From positions 1 through 64,000 of the forward strand of contig DAOMFV010000007.1 in NCBI GenBank assembly GCA_035430005.1: a DNA stretch of 64,000 bases, read 5' to 3'. The notes below the pieces were generated by a model. The model saw only the letters and a program-made list of their open reading frames with translations, did no database searches and had not been told where the DNA came from. Numbering within the stretch: position 1 is the first letter of the stretch; every line of letters starts with the position of its first letter. A program made the position numbers and the translations under genes. Shown piece by piece: positions 54,091-62,637 of the stretch. Source of the stretch: JAEUIE01 sp035430005 (GTDB lineage: Bacteria; Planctomycetota; Planctomycetia; Gemmatales; HRBIN36).

Positions 54091-54226
54091 GCAATGCACG
54101 ATGGCGTTGCATTGCTATGTTGAGCGTTTCGGGAAGTATCCCTCGCTGAGGGGACCGGAATACGTCCGTGCACCCCGTGGCCTTAGCAAGCCCCGCCCGA
54201 GATACAGGCAGAATCAACGGGCGGGG
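54091..54226. other. Inverted repeats upstream of the coupling ATPase, candidate transfer origin
   Basis: The stretch 53866-54313 has no convincing gene. It contains GCAATGC (54091-54097) pairing with GCATTGC (54109-54115), a CCCTC-GCT-GAGGG hairpin, and CCCCGCCCG (54191-54199) pairing with CGGGCGGGG (54218-54226). A place between a relaxation-type gene and the type IV coupling gene suits an oriT, but the last hairpin could also be a terminator. No relaxase gene is in the window. Confidence 0.4.
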
Positions 54227-54313
54227 AAACAACTTCGATAGGTAACAGAGTGAGACGACAAAGGTTCAGAGCCAGGTAGTCAGGATCGACGCGGCATTGG
54301 CTAGGATGACGAT

Positions 54314-56542
54314 ATGCCCACCTACCAGGTACGAACACCGAGGGGCCAAACGCGAAGTCCACAATATATGGAGCAATTGCTGTCGAGCCTTCACCAGGTT
54401 GGTCACTGGAGAACGCCGCTTGAGCTCCGCGTGGGATGTCGAGGGAGTGAGACACGCCTTCAGGCGGAAATGCCCGAAGTGCTTCAGCCGATATTTAAGA
54501 GCCAGCTCTTTGCCGCTTACCCCGACTGTCAAATCACCGAGGACGATGCACGCGATCCCACGAGCGATGACACGGTGCTCTCAGCCGAAGCCCACCTGGC
54601 GGCGGACCTCTTCACCATCAAGAGGTACTCCGAGTTTGAAGATACCCTCAACAGGACAACGGCCGACCCCCTGGCATCGCTCTTGCTCACCCTGAATGAA
54701 TTGTGCAAGTGGGGCCTGCAACCTTGTTTCCGTATCCTCATTCGACCGGCGAGCCATGCGGTTCTTGATCGGTGCGAGCGCATCTATCATCGATCGGTAA
54801 CGGTCTTCGCCGCCTTCACCCCGCGGTGGTTTGGTCGGGCCGTCCAGTGGGCGTGTTCCAATAACTATGTGGAACGTGTGCTGTCCCGCGTTCTCGCCAT
54901 CGCCTTCCCTTATTCCAAGGCGGATCATGCCAGCGTTACTGCCAAGCTTCTCCACAATAGAGATGATGCTTGGGTTGCAGCCAGGGAGAAACTCGAGCAA
55001 CAACTGTATGAGACGAGGCTCTTTCTTGAGGTGAAAGCCCCGAGGGATAAGAAAGGTCAAGCGAAGGAGGCCTTGCGTGCTCTTGGCGGCACGCTCGGCC
55101 TATTCCAGCGTTTTCCCTTTGCTCAGTTCTTCCTCGGGCCGGTTCGCCGGCGACGCCACGGAACAACCTGGATGGGAAAACGAGGGTTTATTCTTTCTGC
55201 TGAGGAGGTAGCTACCTTGTGGCACCCACCTAGCCAATCGGTGCATGCACCGGCATTCCAGGGCGTGGAGTGGCGTGAAATGGAACCGCCCTTGCAGTTG
55301 CCCTCCCCCCGAGAGCCCGATGCCGCCCTTCTGGGTAAGTCGTGTTTCCGTGGTCAGCACAAATCTGTCGCCATTCGCCCCAGCGACCGCTTGCGGCATG
55401 TGGCGCTCCTGGGAAAGACTGGCATGGGAAAAACTACGCTGTTACGCCATCTCGTCGAATCCGATCTCAAAATGGGAAAGGGACTTTGCCTCATCGACCC
55501 ACATGGCGACCTGGTGGAAGAACTTCTCCATGTCATTCCCACCCACCGCACCAATGACACCATCCTTTTTGATGCAGCGGATGCCCTTCACCCCGTTGCG
55601 TTTAACCTTCTAGATTGCCCACGCCCCGAGCAGAAGCCTCTCGTTGTATCCGGTATCTTGATGGCGTTTAAGAAAATCTTTGGAGAGTTCTGGGGTCCAC
55701 GGTTGGAGTATGTGTTCCGCAATGCTTTACTTGCCCTGATCGATTGCCCCAACACGACACTACTTTCCGTGCAGCGGTTCCTGATCGACTCGGTGTACCG
55801 TAAGACGGTACTCAGTCACTGCACCGATCCGAGCGTTCGTGATTTCTGGGAAATGGAGTTCACTCGCATTCCTCCAAAGCTTCAGGCTGAAACCATCAGC
55901 CCCATTCAAAATAAGATCGGACAGTTCACACTCTCCCCACAACTGAGAAACATCATCGGCCAGCCGACGAATGCTCTGAGGATGCGGGAGATCATGGATC
56001 AAGGGAAAGTGCTCTTGGTGAATGTCAGCAAGGGCCGTCTGGGGGAGGATGCCTCGTCTCTCCTGGGCGCCCTGCTCATCACCCATATCCAAATGGCAGC
56101 CCTCAGTCGTGCTGATGTTCCGGAACACGCACGTCGAGACTTCTATCTGTACGTCGATGAGTTCCAGAACTTCGCCACTGATTCGTTCGCCACGATCCTC
56201 AGTGAAGCACGCAAGTTCAAACTGGGCCTCACCGTTGCCAACCAGTACCTGGCACAGTTAAGTGATGGAACCCTTCATGCTCTCTTTGGGAACGTCGGGT
56301 CGATGGTGTGCTTTCAGTGCGGGGCAAAAGATGCAGAACTGCTCGCGGAACAGCTAGGCGGAGACACCACTCCCCAAGACCTCATGCGGTTACCGAAATA
56401 CCATGCCTACACGCGACTCCTCGTTGATGGGCACCCCAGTCAGCCATTTTCCATGACGACGCTCGCACCCAAGAAGCCTCCGCAGCACGATAGAGCAGAC
56501 ATTGTTCGTAGGGTGTCGCAGCGTAGGTATGCTCAGTCCTGA
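54314..56542 (+). CDS. Type IV coupling protein-like DNA-transfer ATPase (VirD4/TraG type)
   Basis: The 742-residue product has an N-terminal domain of about 330 residues without clear membrane helices. The RecA-like motor has Walker A LGKTGMGKTTLL, LIDPHGDLVE and Walker B LYVDEFQNFA. ANQYLAQLSDG resembles the TraM/TraG recognition region. Coupling proteins feed plasmid DNA to a type IV secretion channel. Lack of an obvious N-terminal membrane anchor points to the soluble subgroup. Confidence 0.85.
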   Translation: MPTYQVRTPRGQTRSPQYMEQLLSSLHQVGHWRTPLELRVGCRGSETRLQAEMPEVLQPIFKSQLFAAYPDCQITEDDARDPTSDDTVLSAEAHLAADLFTIKRYSEFEDTLNRTTADPLASLLLTLNELCKWGLQPCFRILIRPASHAVLDRCERIYHRSVTVFAAFTPRWFGRAVQWACSNNYVERVLSRVLAIAFPYSKADHASVTAKLLHNRDDAWVAAREKLEQQLYETRLFLEVKAPRDKKGQAKEALRALGGTLGLFQRFPFAQFFLGPVRRRRHGTTWMGKRGFILSAEEVATLWHPPSQSVHAPAFQGVEWREMEPPLQLPSPREPDAALLGKSCFRGQHKSVAIRPSDRLRHVALLGKTGMGKTTLLRHLVESDLKMGKGLCLIDPHGDLVEELLHVIPTHRTNDTILFDAADALHPVAFNLLDCPRPEQKPLVVSGILMAFKKIFGEFWGPRLEYVFRNALLALIDCPNTTLLSVQRFLIDSVYRKTVLSHCTDPSVRDFWEMEFTRIPPKLQAETISPIQNKIGQFTLSPQLRNIIGQPTNALRMREIMDQGKVLLVNVSKGRLGEDASSLLGALLITHIQMAALSRADVPEHARRDFYLYVDEFQNFATDSFATILSEARKFKLGLTVANQYLAQLSDGTLHALFGNVGSMVCFQCGAKDAELLAEQLGGDTTPQDLMRLPKYHAYTRLLVDGHPSQPFSMTTLAPKKPPQHDRADIVRRVSQRRYAQS

Positions 56543-56881
56543 TCATTTCTTCAACTTATCCAGTCCTATTTCGATGCGTGCCTGCTCGCATTGCTCATCA
56601 CCAGCTTGCATGCCCACACACGCATTTGGCCGAGTGGGATAAATGGTACATTTGGATCCTGTATCCAAAAAAGGGCAAGGCCGTTCGGCTCCGCAGGCAA
56701 GGATGATCGCTCGACCCGTGTCAGCCATAAAGAGGTTCACCACCTCCTCAGATGACATGCCGGAATAGAACGGATCCGCGTCTTTCAATCGCGGTTCTCG
56801 GAGAAGATCCACCACATCAGCTTCCACGATCAGCATTCCCTTGCAACATGCCCCGCAGCCGTCACAGGTCATCCTTTCCAT
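56543..56881 (-). CDS. YkgJ-family cysteine cluster protein
   Basis: The 112-residue product has CDGCGACCKG at the N-terminus, then CPFLDTGSKCTIYPTRPNAC, the CxxCxxCC-type zinc or iron-sulfur cluster family. Its role is unknown; members are widespread. It is convergent with the coupling ATPase gene, with no spacer between stop codons. Confidence 0.85.
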   Translation of the reverse strand: MERMTCDGCGACCKGMLIVEADVVDLLREPRLKDADPFYSGMSSEEVVNLFMADTGRAIILACGAERPCPFLDTGSKCTIYPTRPNACVGMQAGDEQCEQARIEIGLDKLKK

Positions 56882-57032
56882 GGCCTAACTATAGCGCTGT
56901 ACCGATTTAGCAGAACCCATTTTGATGCGGGTTCAAGTGCAACTCACGCCGGCATGGGGCCACTATGCGATGTCACGTTTTGCGTGACGGTTTGAGCACT
57001 GCTCATTCGCATCACGGTTCTTAGGAGTTCCC

Positions 57033-57371
57033 ATGCACGAGGCACACAACCTCATGCCGGAGACGCTACGCGCTCAGATTCCGGCTTTGTATGCGGCTGA
57101 GAAGACGCCCGACCCCACGGTTTGGGCCAAGTATTTTACGCCCGATAGTTCTTGGACCTGGTACGCCATCGAATTCGATCCTGAGGAAAAACTCTTCTTT
57201 GGATGGGTCGTGGGGCTGGAACAGGAGCTTGGATACTTTTCACTCAACGAACTGGAGGAGAATACCGGCCCGTTAGGATTGCGAATTGAACGCGACCTCG
57301 GCTTTACCGCACAACCGCTTTCTCAAGTACAAGCCAAGCATCAGGGGAGAGAGGAGGAAGTATGCTTGTGA
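57033..57371 (+). CDS. DUF2958 plasmid protein
   Basis: The 112-residue product has the DUF2958 pattern: LPALY-like start, DPTVWAKYFTPDSSWTWYAIEFD, LFFGWVVGLEQELGYFSL and GLRIERDLGF. The family is frequent on conjugative plasmids and has no established function. AGGAG precedes the start. It overlaps the next gene by ten bases. Confidence 0.85.
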   Translation: MHEAHNLMPETLRAQIPALYAAEKTPDPTVWAKYFTPDSSWTWYAIEFDPEEKLFFGWVVGLEQELGYFSLNELEENTGPLGLRIERDLGFTAQPLSQVQAKHQGREEEVCL

Positions 57372-57568
57372 ACCTGGAAGACGGCCAGTGCCGCAGCTGC
57401 CAGCATCAACTTCAGATCGTGGATTTTGATGACGTGTCCCTGCACGTTGAATGCACCAATTGCGGAGAGTGCTACGAAGTAGAAACGGATGCGTTCGGAG
57501 ACGGATGCATGACGTACTACTTGTCCCTGGTTGCACAACGTATGGGTATCAGCCAAGGAGCCACTTGA
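57362..57568 (+). CDS. Small zinc-ribbon protein
   Basis: The 68-residue product has CRSCQH and CTNCGEC spaced as a zinc ribbon, followed by a short helix. AGGAGGAAGT lies directly before the start inside the DUF2958 gene. It is probably co-expressed with that gene. Confidence 0.7.
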   Translation: MLVNLEDGQCRSCQHQLQIVDFDDVSLHVECTNCGECYEVETDAFGDGCMTYYLSLVAQRMGISQGAT

Positions 57569-57590
57569 TGTACCAGAGCACGAGCTCAAT

Positions 57591-57618
57591 AGCCTCATTC
57601 TTGTGAATGAGGCTTTTT
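57591..57618 (+). terminator. Rho-independent terminator
   Basis: AGCCTCATTC-TTGT-GAATGAGGCT is followed directly by TTTT. It ends the DUF2958/zinc-ribbon unit. Confidence 0.85.
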
Positions 57619-57768
57619 GGGGTTTCTTGATGCCGTGAATTGCAACCTTCATCGGTGGTGTTTTTGTGATCTTGCGCATCTGTGTCAAATGGGTAACGAT
57701 CAGGCTACTGCCTTTTTCGAGGTAGTACGGTCTTCGACCGGCTCATTCACATGCAGGAGTCATTTGCC

Positions 57769-58107
57769 ATGGCAGCCAATAGCACGAAGAAGGCGACAGC
57801 GCCTCGCCAGCCAGAACGTAAGTGGGGGCCATTTCCCGGAGGAATGGGAGTGGCCGTTTGGTTAAACCAGGCTGAAATGCCAGAAGGAACTCGGTACTTC
57901 CGATCCATCACTATCGCCCCGAGGCGATATCGTGATCCCAAAACGCAGGAATGGAAGGACTCGGGTTCATTGCGTTCGACCGATGTCCCATCGTTAATGC
58001 TGGCATTGCAAGCAGCGCACGATTACATCCACTCCACTCCTCTCCCTGGGCAAGAGCTCGACGACGAGAGCTTTGATCCAGAGTTGCTGGAGAATCAATC
58101 AGAATGA
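57769..58107 (+). CDS. Hypothetical plasmid/phage-type small protein
   Basis: AGGAG precedes the ATG at 57769. The 112-residue product has a GMGVAVWLNQ strand, YFRSITIAPRRYRDPKTQEW, and a final helix (PSLMLALQAAHDYI). This pattern recurs in small plasmid and phage proteins and looks like a PC4-type single-strand DNA-binding fold, but that is a guess. The tail is acidic. Confidence 0.6.
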   Translation: MAANSTKKATAPRQPERKWGPFPGGMGVAVWLNQAEMPEGTRYFRSITIAPRRYRDPKTQEWKDSGSLRSTDVPSLMLALQAAHDYIHSTPLPGQELDDESFDPELLENQSE

Positions 58108-58121
58108 GTCACGGAAGACCA

Positions 58122-58142
58122 CCCCTTGCAACGTGCAAGGGG
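58122..58142. terminator. Hairpin after the 57769 gene
   Basis: CCCCTTGCA-ACG-TGCAAGGGG is a perfect nine-pair stem 14 bases after the stop codon. The T-run is weak. Confidence 0.5.
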
Positions 58143-58309
58143 ATTAGTTGTGCAATCATCAGTGGTAATGCATCTAAACCTACAAACGAATAGTGTCAAC
58201 TTTCATAACAAACCCATATTTACAAGAATTCGGGAAAAGCGTATGGCTTCCATGACTTCAGGGAAATTTCAACTTAGCTAATCCGGATGTGATATTATGG
58301 GGTTCAAGG

Positions 58310-58579
58310 ATGGAACTCTCTCACGCTCTTACAGGCCAAACCCATACGGTTCCCAGTGAAGTGGATTGCATTCCGTTAGACAAACTAACGGAAGCACAGC
58401 GAGGCGAATTACAGAAAAGAATCGCGATGATCCCTGAAAAGCCGGGATTCGCAATTGCCCCTTTGTGCTTTAGCGACCCAAAGGGACTTCAAATCGTGAT
58501 CAACTACATTCCTAGATGGACTCGACAGCAATGCGAGTTACTTGGTTTGCAAGGAGCTCTGAGTGCTTCCAGCAATTGA
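58310..58579 (+). CDS. Hypothetical 89-residue protein
   Basis: Read from ATG at 58310 (MELSHALTG). The product is soluble with a C-terminal PRWTRQQCELLGL helix. No domain was recognised. It is convergent with the small gene at 58590. Confidence 0.4.
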   Translation: MELSHALTGQTHTVPSEVDCIPLDKLTEAQRGELQKRIAMIPEKPGFAIAPLCFSDPKGLQIVINYIPRWTRQQCELLGLQGALSASSN

Positions 58580-58589
58580 GGCGTAGTGA

Positions 58590-58799
58590 TCATTCCGCCT
58601 TCACAAGTGCTCTTTGAGATGTCGTCGGTTGTGAGTTTTCTCTTATCAATGCAGGTTGATACATCAGTCGCTGTGTCACCTGCCGTCCTTTCTCTGATTG
58701 CGTTGTGACACTGACCATATTCTGCTCACATACGTAAGCTACAATTTTGAGTTTGGTGGCGTTTTGGTCTTTCACGATGTTCCTTGATTTGGTCCCCAT
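58590..58799 (-). CDS. Hypothetical 69-residue basic protein
   Basis: AAGGAGGAGT stands just before the ATG at 58799, an unusually strong ribosome binding site like that of the gene at 22733. The product (MGTKSRNIVKDQ start) is basic and Gln/Thr-rich. No family was recognised. Confidence 0.5.
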   Translation of the reverse strand: MGTKSRNIVKDQNATKLKIVAYVCEQNMVSVTTQSEKGRQVTQRLMYQPALIRENSQPTTSQRALVKAE

Positions 58800-58943
58800 A
58801 ACTCCTCCTTGTTCTATCCTTAGGAGACAAGGCAATCTGAGTTTCGGCTCGGTTCGTCCTTGCTCCGCAAGGTTGCTTTACAGTGATCCTACGTTTGAAA
58901 AATCGAAAAGAACAGTGTTTTTTGCAAAGTGCGGTGCTATTCC

Positions 58944-59834
58944 TTAGGCAGGAGCATGGCCGCTGGCAGGTTTTTCCGTACTTCGGACCAGAACATCAGC
59001 AATGCGATTCACCTCGTGCAAATGAGCAATGTGGACACACAACAACGAAGCAATGATCGATCCAAATTCGAAGTCTACGTCTTTGTTGAATGAGTTGGCC
59101 CGCTTTGAATCGACGCAGAGAAATCCCCACAAATCTCCCACTCCGATTTGCTCAGGATTTCGAGTCCTGAGCGGCCAAACAATTGCAGACTTATACCGTT
59201 CTTGCCATTGCAAGCGTGTGTTTGTGTATTCACCGTTTTTGGCTAGGGTGGGAAGATCGTTTCCGAAAAACCACTTTTGCTCAGGATCTTGCATCAGTGT
59301 GCAGAAAGCAGAGTTGTACAAAACTGGAAACGGCTTTTCAGCCACACTGTCTGGTGTATCTCGACACAGGGTGTCGACATTGATATTGCTTTCGTCTTGA
59401 GGCCAGACGATTTTCACGCAGCAACGGCATCGCCTCCCAGAAAGCAGTGAATATGCTTTAGCGATGTGGCTCGTGATCGCTGTATGTTGGGCCTTCCACT
59501 CCTCAGGTCGTAAATCGTTTCTCGAACGTAATGAATGCAGCTGCTCTACCGCTTCCCACAAGCAATGTAAGGCATCCGCATAACGTTTGTCGCTATGGCG
59601 TCTATACCGCTCACGTAAGAAGCTTGCCCAACCAATGACACCTACAATTACCACCGCGAGAGAAAATACGATTCCTGATTGTTTGTCGAAAAACCAGGCT
59701 ACTCCCAAGCCGATCAAGGAAATCGAATAGAAGAGGAACGCCAAATAGTGGGAAATGGATCCAATGGCTCCCGAGAAATTCCAGCTAGTTGTCGGCTTGT
59801 TTTGAATGACATCTCCTCTCGCATCTACGTGCAT
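58944..59834 (-). CDS. Membrane protein with GAF-like sensory domain
   Basis: The 296-residue product has two N-terminal membrane helices (about 26-47 and 53-71). A helical linker follows, then a domain of about 160 residues with GFLCVDSKRANSFNKDVDFEFGSIIASLL, a GAF-type ending. Cysteines cluster at RRCRCCVKIVW. GAF domains bind small ligands or respond to redox state. No output domain is present, so it may act through a partner. Confidence 0.6.
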   Translation of the reverse strand: MHVDARGDVIQNKPTTSWNFSGAIGSISHYLAFLFYSISLIGLGVAWFFDKQSGIVFSLAVVIVGVIGWASFLRERYRRHSDKRYADALHCLWEAVEQLHSLRSRNDLRPEEWKAQHTAITSHIAKAYSLLSGRRCRCCVKIVWPQDESNINVDTLCRDTPDSVAEKPFPVLYNSAFCTLMQDPEQKWFFGNDLPTLAKNGEYTNTRLQWQERYKSAIVWPLRTRNPEQIGVGDLWGFLCVDSKRANSFNKDVDFEFGSIIASLLCVHIAHLHEVNRIADVLVRSTEKPASGHAPA

Positions 59835-60200
59835 CTTTAGGGACTAGTCTATCTCAATCGACAGCCATGTCTGAGGGAAAAGAACCAATTCTTGACATAT
59901 TTCCATAGTGATTGCATTTGGCATTTAGCTCGACGTTCACCAACAGGTGGGGAGATTCTACTAACAAGCCATAATGCACCATTTAAGTCGTTAGGATTCA
60001 ATCCGCTGAGGATGCTATCCCATAATGTCCTTTATGGGATAGTTGGAAACTAGCATTACAACTGATGGTTGCAGCAGACTGCGGTGAGCACTTAAAGCAG
60101 GGGATTCAGGAATTTGTTTGATGGTCCTACGGCATTGACAAATGCTCCAAGTAGGATCATCTCATCCTGATTGAGGATTATTTGCGTTGTTTGCTTTCCC
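59835..60200. other. Non-coding gap with an 11-base inverted repeat
   Basis: No gene was seen. CTATCCCATAA (60015-60025) and its complement TTATGGGATAG (60032-60042) flank six bases. This could be a protein-binding site or a terminator. Nothing else was recognised. Confidence 0.45.
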
Positions 60201-62177
60201 TTAAGGACGAGGCTTTTCGTCTGGATTGAGCGCCATCTTCCAGAATTGCGGACCATAGATATGTCGGACAACTTCCATCCGCATTACATCAGTAGTGCCA
60301 TCCGCAATACGCAAACCTAAGAGATCACGATAACGATCACCAAGGTCTACATTCGAAGAATACCCTTCCCCTCCAAATGCTCGCATGGCAGCGTCCACTG
60401 CTTGCAGCGCATTTTCCACGCCTTCCGCTTTCAGGCCAGAAATCATTGCATGGGCTGCTTTGTACTCGTTTCTGTCGATCAAGATAGCTGCTTCTTTCGC
60501 GTGGGCGTACGCCATATTCAAACAGGTGGTGTATTGGCCCAACGGCTGTTGCAAGTGGGTAAATCGTCCAATCGGCCCTCCGAAAGCCTGACGGGATTCA
60601 ATGCGATTCGCCATCTGTTTGAGTGCACCTTGGCCGGCACCGATGGCTGCGGCAGTTTGCATGAGCCTCCAGTAGAGAAAGTGATCGAAGAAAATAGCTT
60701 GCCCTTCTCCATCTTTTTGAATCAGCTGAGACTCCGGGACAAAGAGATCTGTAAAGCTGACTCCACCAAACGAATTTCCTGTCAAGCCATGTGGAGTGAG
60801 GTGTTCAACTTTCAATCCAGGTGTGTCCATGGGAACAACGAAGACGCTTAATTTCCCTCGGACGCCGCTCGTAGCTTGCGTGAAGAGAATGACATGCGTG
60901 GCCTGTTCAAGTCGAGCATTGTACCGCTTGGTGCCGGTAAGCTTGTATCCTCCATCCACTTTCAAAGCCGTGGTTTTCATAGCAAATACGTCGCTGCCAG
61001 CCGTTGGTTCAGTGATGGCAATGGCCACATAACCCTTCCCGCTTGCAACCTGTTTCACAATGTCTCGCACCTTAGGATCGCTCGACTTCAGCAGAACACG
61101 TGCGTGGGCTCCCCCAACAATATCGCGGAAGTTGAGATTATGTTCTCCGGCATGGCGGAAAACCTCCATCGTTTTCAGTGCCGTCCAGTTTGATCCACCG
61201 AGTGCAGTGGGGACATCGAGCCCCGGCAGACCAAAGCTGGCAGTCTTCTCTCGCCATACTCGCGGAGAAAGGTACTCAGGGGTACCTTGCAGCAATTTCG
61301 CTGTCTCATCGATTCTCGCTTTTACATACTCAACCGAAACCTCACTCCTGAGTGACTCCGAAAGCACGGGCACGTCCGGCACGAGGGTGATAGTGAAAAC
61401 CGTGTTGAGTTCGTTAATTAGCGGGCGAGCGCGAATTCCTGCAGGAGTCGCAAAGAACAATCGTTCCTTCGGACCATTCATCCCTGCCTTGTATTCTAAT
61501 AGGTAATGGCGCTTTCCGGTTGGGTTGTGAGGATCAACGACATCCACTTCGTTGTTTTGCATGTCCTTCAATAGAACGAAATGGCGACCGAGCACCTTCC
61601 CATCAATTTCGGTGACGGTGTAACTAAGGATTTTGAGTTGACGTGGTTGGATTGTCAGATTGGGCCCTTCCGTTGCTGACCAAAAGCCTTCTTTGGCGTG
61701 CGAGGAATTTGAAGCAGATTGCACGTCAATCAACATGCGAGCCCCACCCAGGTGTTCTCTGTTGTGTTCAAGAAGCTTCACAAAATTGGCATTGGTCACT
61801 CTCCCCTTCAGCAATTCGGGCTGTGCTGCTAACGACGCAAGCGCAATGCGGTAGGGGTTCGAGAACTTCTGGAGGCCCGACATGACACGTAGTGTCTGAA
61901 TGGCATCAATGCCGGCAGCAGTCGCACATGCTCCTCCCCCATCTTCTGCAATCAATGGGTCAAAATCGTCCTGAATGGCAAAAGCACTTTCGCCACGTAC
62001 TTCTGCTTTTTGCAGTTCTGCCAGAGTAGTCGCAGCATTTTCCCAAGGTCGTGCAGGATTGGGCTTGGTGGTGTCCTGTCCGACCGTAGAAGCAAATCCC
62101 AGCAAACTCGCGACTAAGCAGATACATAGCCACAGTTGCCCATGTTTACAGAACTTTTTTGTGTACTTCATTGTCAT
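60201..62177 (-). CDS. Exported fusion: cysteine-peptidase-like domain plus acyl-CoA dehydrogenase
   Basis: The 658-residue product begins with a signal peptide (about residues 10-33). Residues 34-270 look like a C39/papain-type domain: C84 in EDGGGACATAAG, H199 in LGRHFVLL and D215 in VDVVDPH. Residues 275-658 are a full acyl-CoA dehydrogenase with AITEPTAGSD, RQAFGGPIGRFTHLQQ, GGEGYSSNV and IADGTTDVMR. In the last block the Glu found in YEGT-type enzymes is Asp. Such flavoenzymes are normally cytosolic, so export is unexpected. The start overlaps the stop of the 43-residue gene as ATGA, so translation is coupled. Confidence 0.75.
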   Translation of the reverse strand: MTMKYTKKFCKHGQLWLCICLVASLLGFASTVGQDTTKPNPARPWENAATTLAELQKAEVRGESAFAIQDDFDPLIAEDGGGACATAAGIDAIQTLRVMSGLQKFSNPYRIALASLAAQPELLKGRVTNANFVKLLEHNREHLGGARMLIDVQSASNSSHAKEGFWSATEGPNLTIQPRQLKILSYTVTEIDGKVLGRHFVLLKDMQNNEVDVVDPHNPTGKRHYLLEYKAGMNGPKERLFFATPAGIRARPLINELNTVFTITLVPDVPVLSESLRSEVSVEYVKARIDETAKLLQGTPEYLSPRVWREKTASFGLPGLDVPTALGGSNWTALKTMEVFRHAGEHNLNFRDIVGGAHARVLLKSSDPKVRDIVKQVASGKGYVAIAITEPTAGSDVFAMKTTALKVDGGYKLTGTKRYNARLEQATHVILFTQATSGVRGKLSVFVVPMDTPGLKVEHLTPHGLTGNSFGGVSFTDLFVPESQLIQKDGEGQAIFFDHFLYWRLMQTAAAIGAGQGALKQMANRIESRQAFGGPIGRFTHLQQPLGQYTTCLNMAYAHAKEAAILIDRNEYKAAHAMISGLKAEGVENALQAVDAAMRAFGGEGYSSNVDLGDRYRDLLGLRIADGTTDVMRMEVVRHIYGPQFWKMALNPDEKPRP

Positions 62178-62305
62178 TCCTCTGCCCCAATCTGGGCAGC
62201 TAGTGTTTCTTGAGATTGATGACGGTGAATTAGATACTTAGGTTCTGTAGGAATCTTTATTGGCTTGTCGACACTTACAGAGAAAATCAAATAGCACATG
62301 GTCAT
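62174..62305 (-). CDS. 43-residue peptide coupled to the acyl-CoA-dehydrogenase fusion
   Basis: AAGGAG lies eight bases before the ATG at 62305. The stop codon overlaps the next start in ATGA. The peptide has one Cys (residue 4), a hydrophobic N-terminus (MTMCYLIFSVSV), a middle PIKIPTEPKY and an acidic end (QIGAEE). It could be a precursor peptide for a modified product or a short regulatory leader. No family was recognised. Confidence 0.5.
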   Translation of the reverse strand: MTMCYLIFSVSVDKPIKIPTEPKYLIHRHQSQETLAAQIGAEE

Positions 62306-62463
62306 TTGGATGCTCCTTACTGCATCGACTTTTTTGGGCACGAGGGTTGGTGCATGGCAAAGCACTGGACTGACGGCCTTCAACACGACTCAGTAGTCGA
62401 GTCCTCTTGGAAGACATAGATCATTGCCACTTAAAGCCGTGAGCTTCATGTATTTTTCCACCT

Positions 62464-62637
62464 TCAACGGTGGGGCTTTTCAGCCTGTGTTTTGGAAGCA
62501 GACAGCAGACGTTTCTTCGGTATCACAGCAAACTGAGAGGCTGCTGCTAGCCATGCTAGCCTTTGCATGGGGGTGCTACGTTTATTTGCCCGCAGATATT
62601 CCCGATCAATGCCGTAGGTGTTGCGCGTGCGGGTCAT
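62464..62637 (-). CDS. 57-residue basic protein coupled to the nucleotidyltransferase
   Basis: The ATG overlaps the TGA stop of the nucleotidyltransferase gene (ATGA). The product starts MTRTRNTYGIDREYL and contains STPMQRLAWLAAASQF, a helix pattern seen in small partners of nucleotidyltransferases. It is strongly basic. A toxin-antitoxin-like pair is likely but unproven. The 158 bases from here to 62305 hold nothing recognised. Confidence 0.6.
   Translation of the reverse strand: MTRTRNTYGIDREYLRANKRSTPMQRLAWLAAASQFAVIPKKRLLSASKTQAEKPHR

Noticed and set aside
54183..54532. Minus-strand open frames opposite the start of the coupling ATPase gene
   Set aside because: They run against a strongly supported gene and through the inverted repeats; no domain or start signal supports them.
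56900..56960. GGGTTCAAGTGC as a possible tRNA T-arm
   Set aside because: No acceptor stem, D-arm or anticodon arm can be drawn around it.
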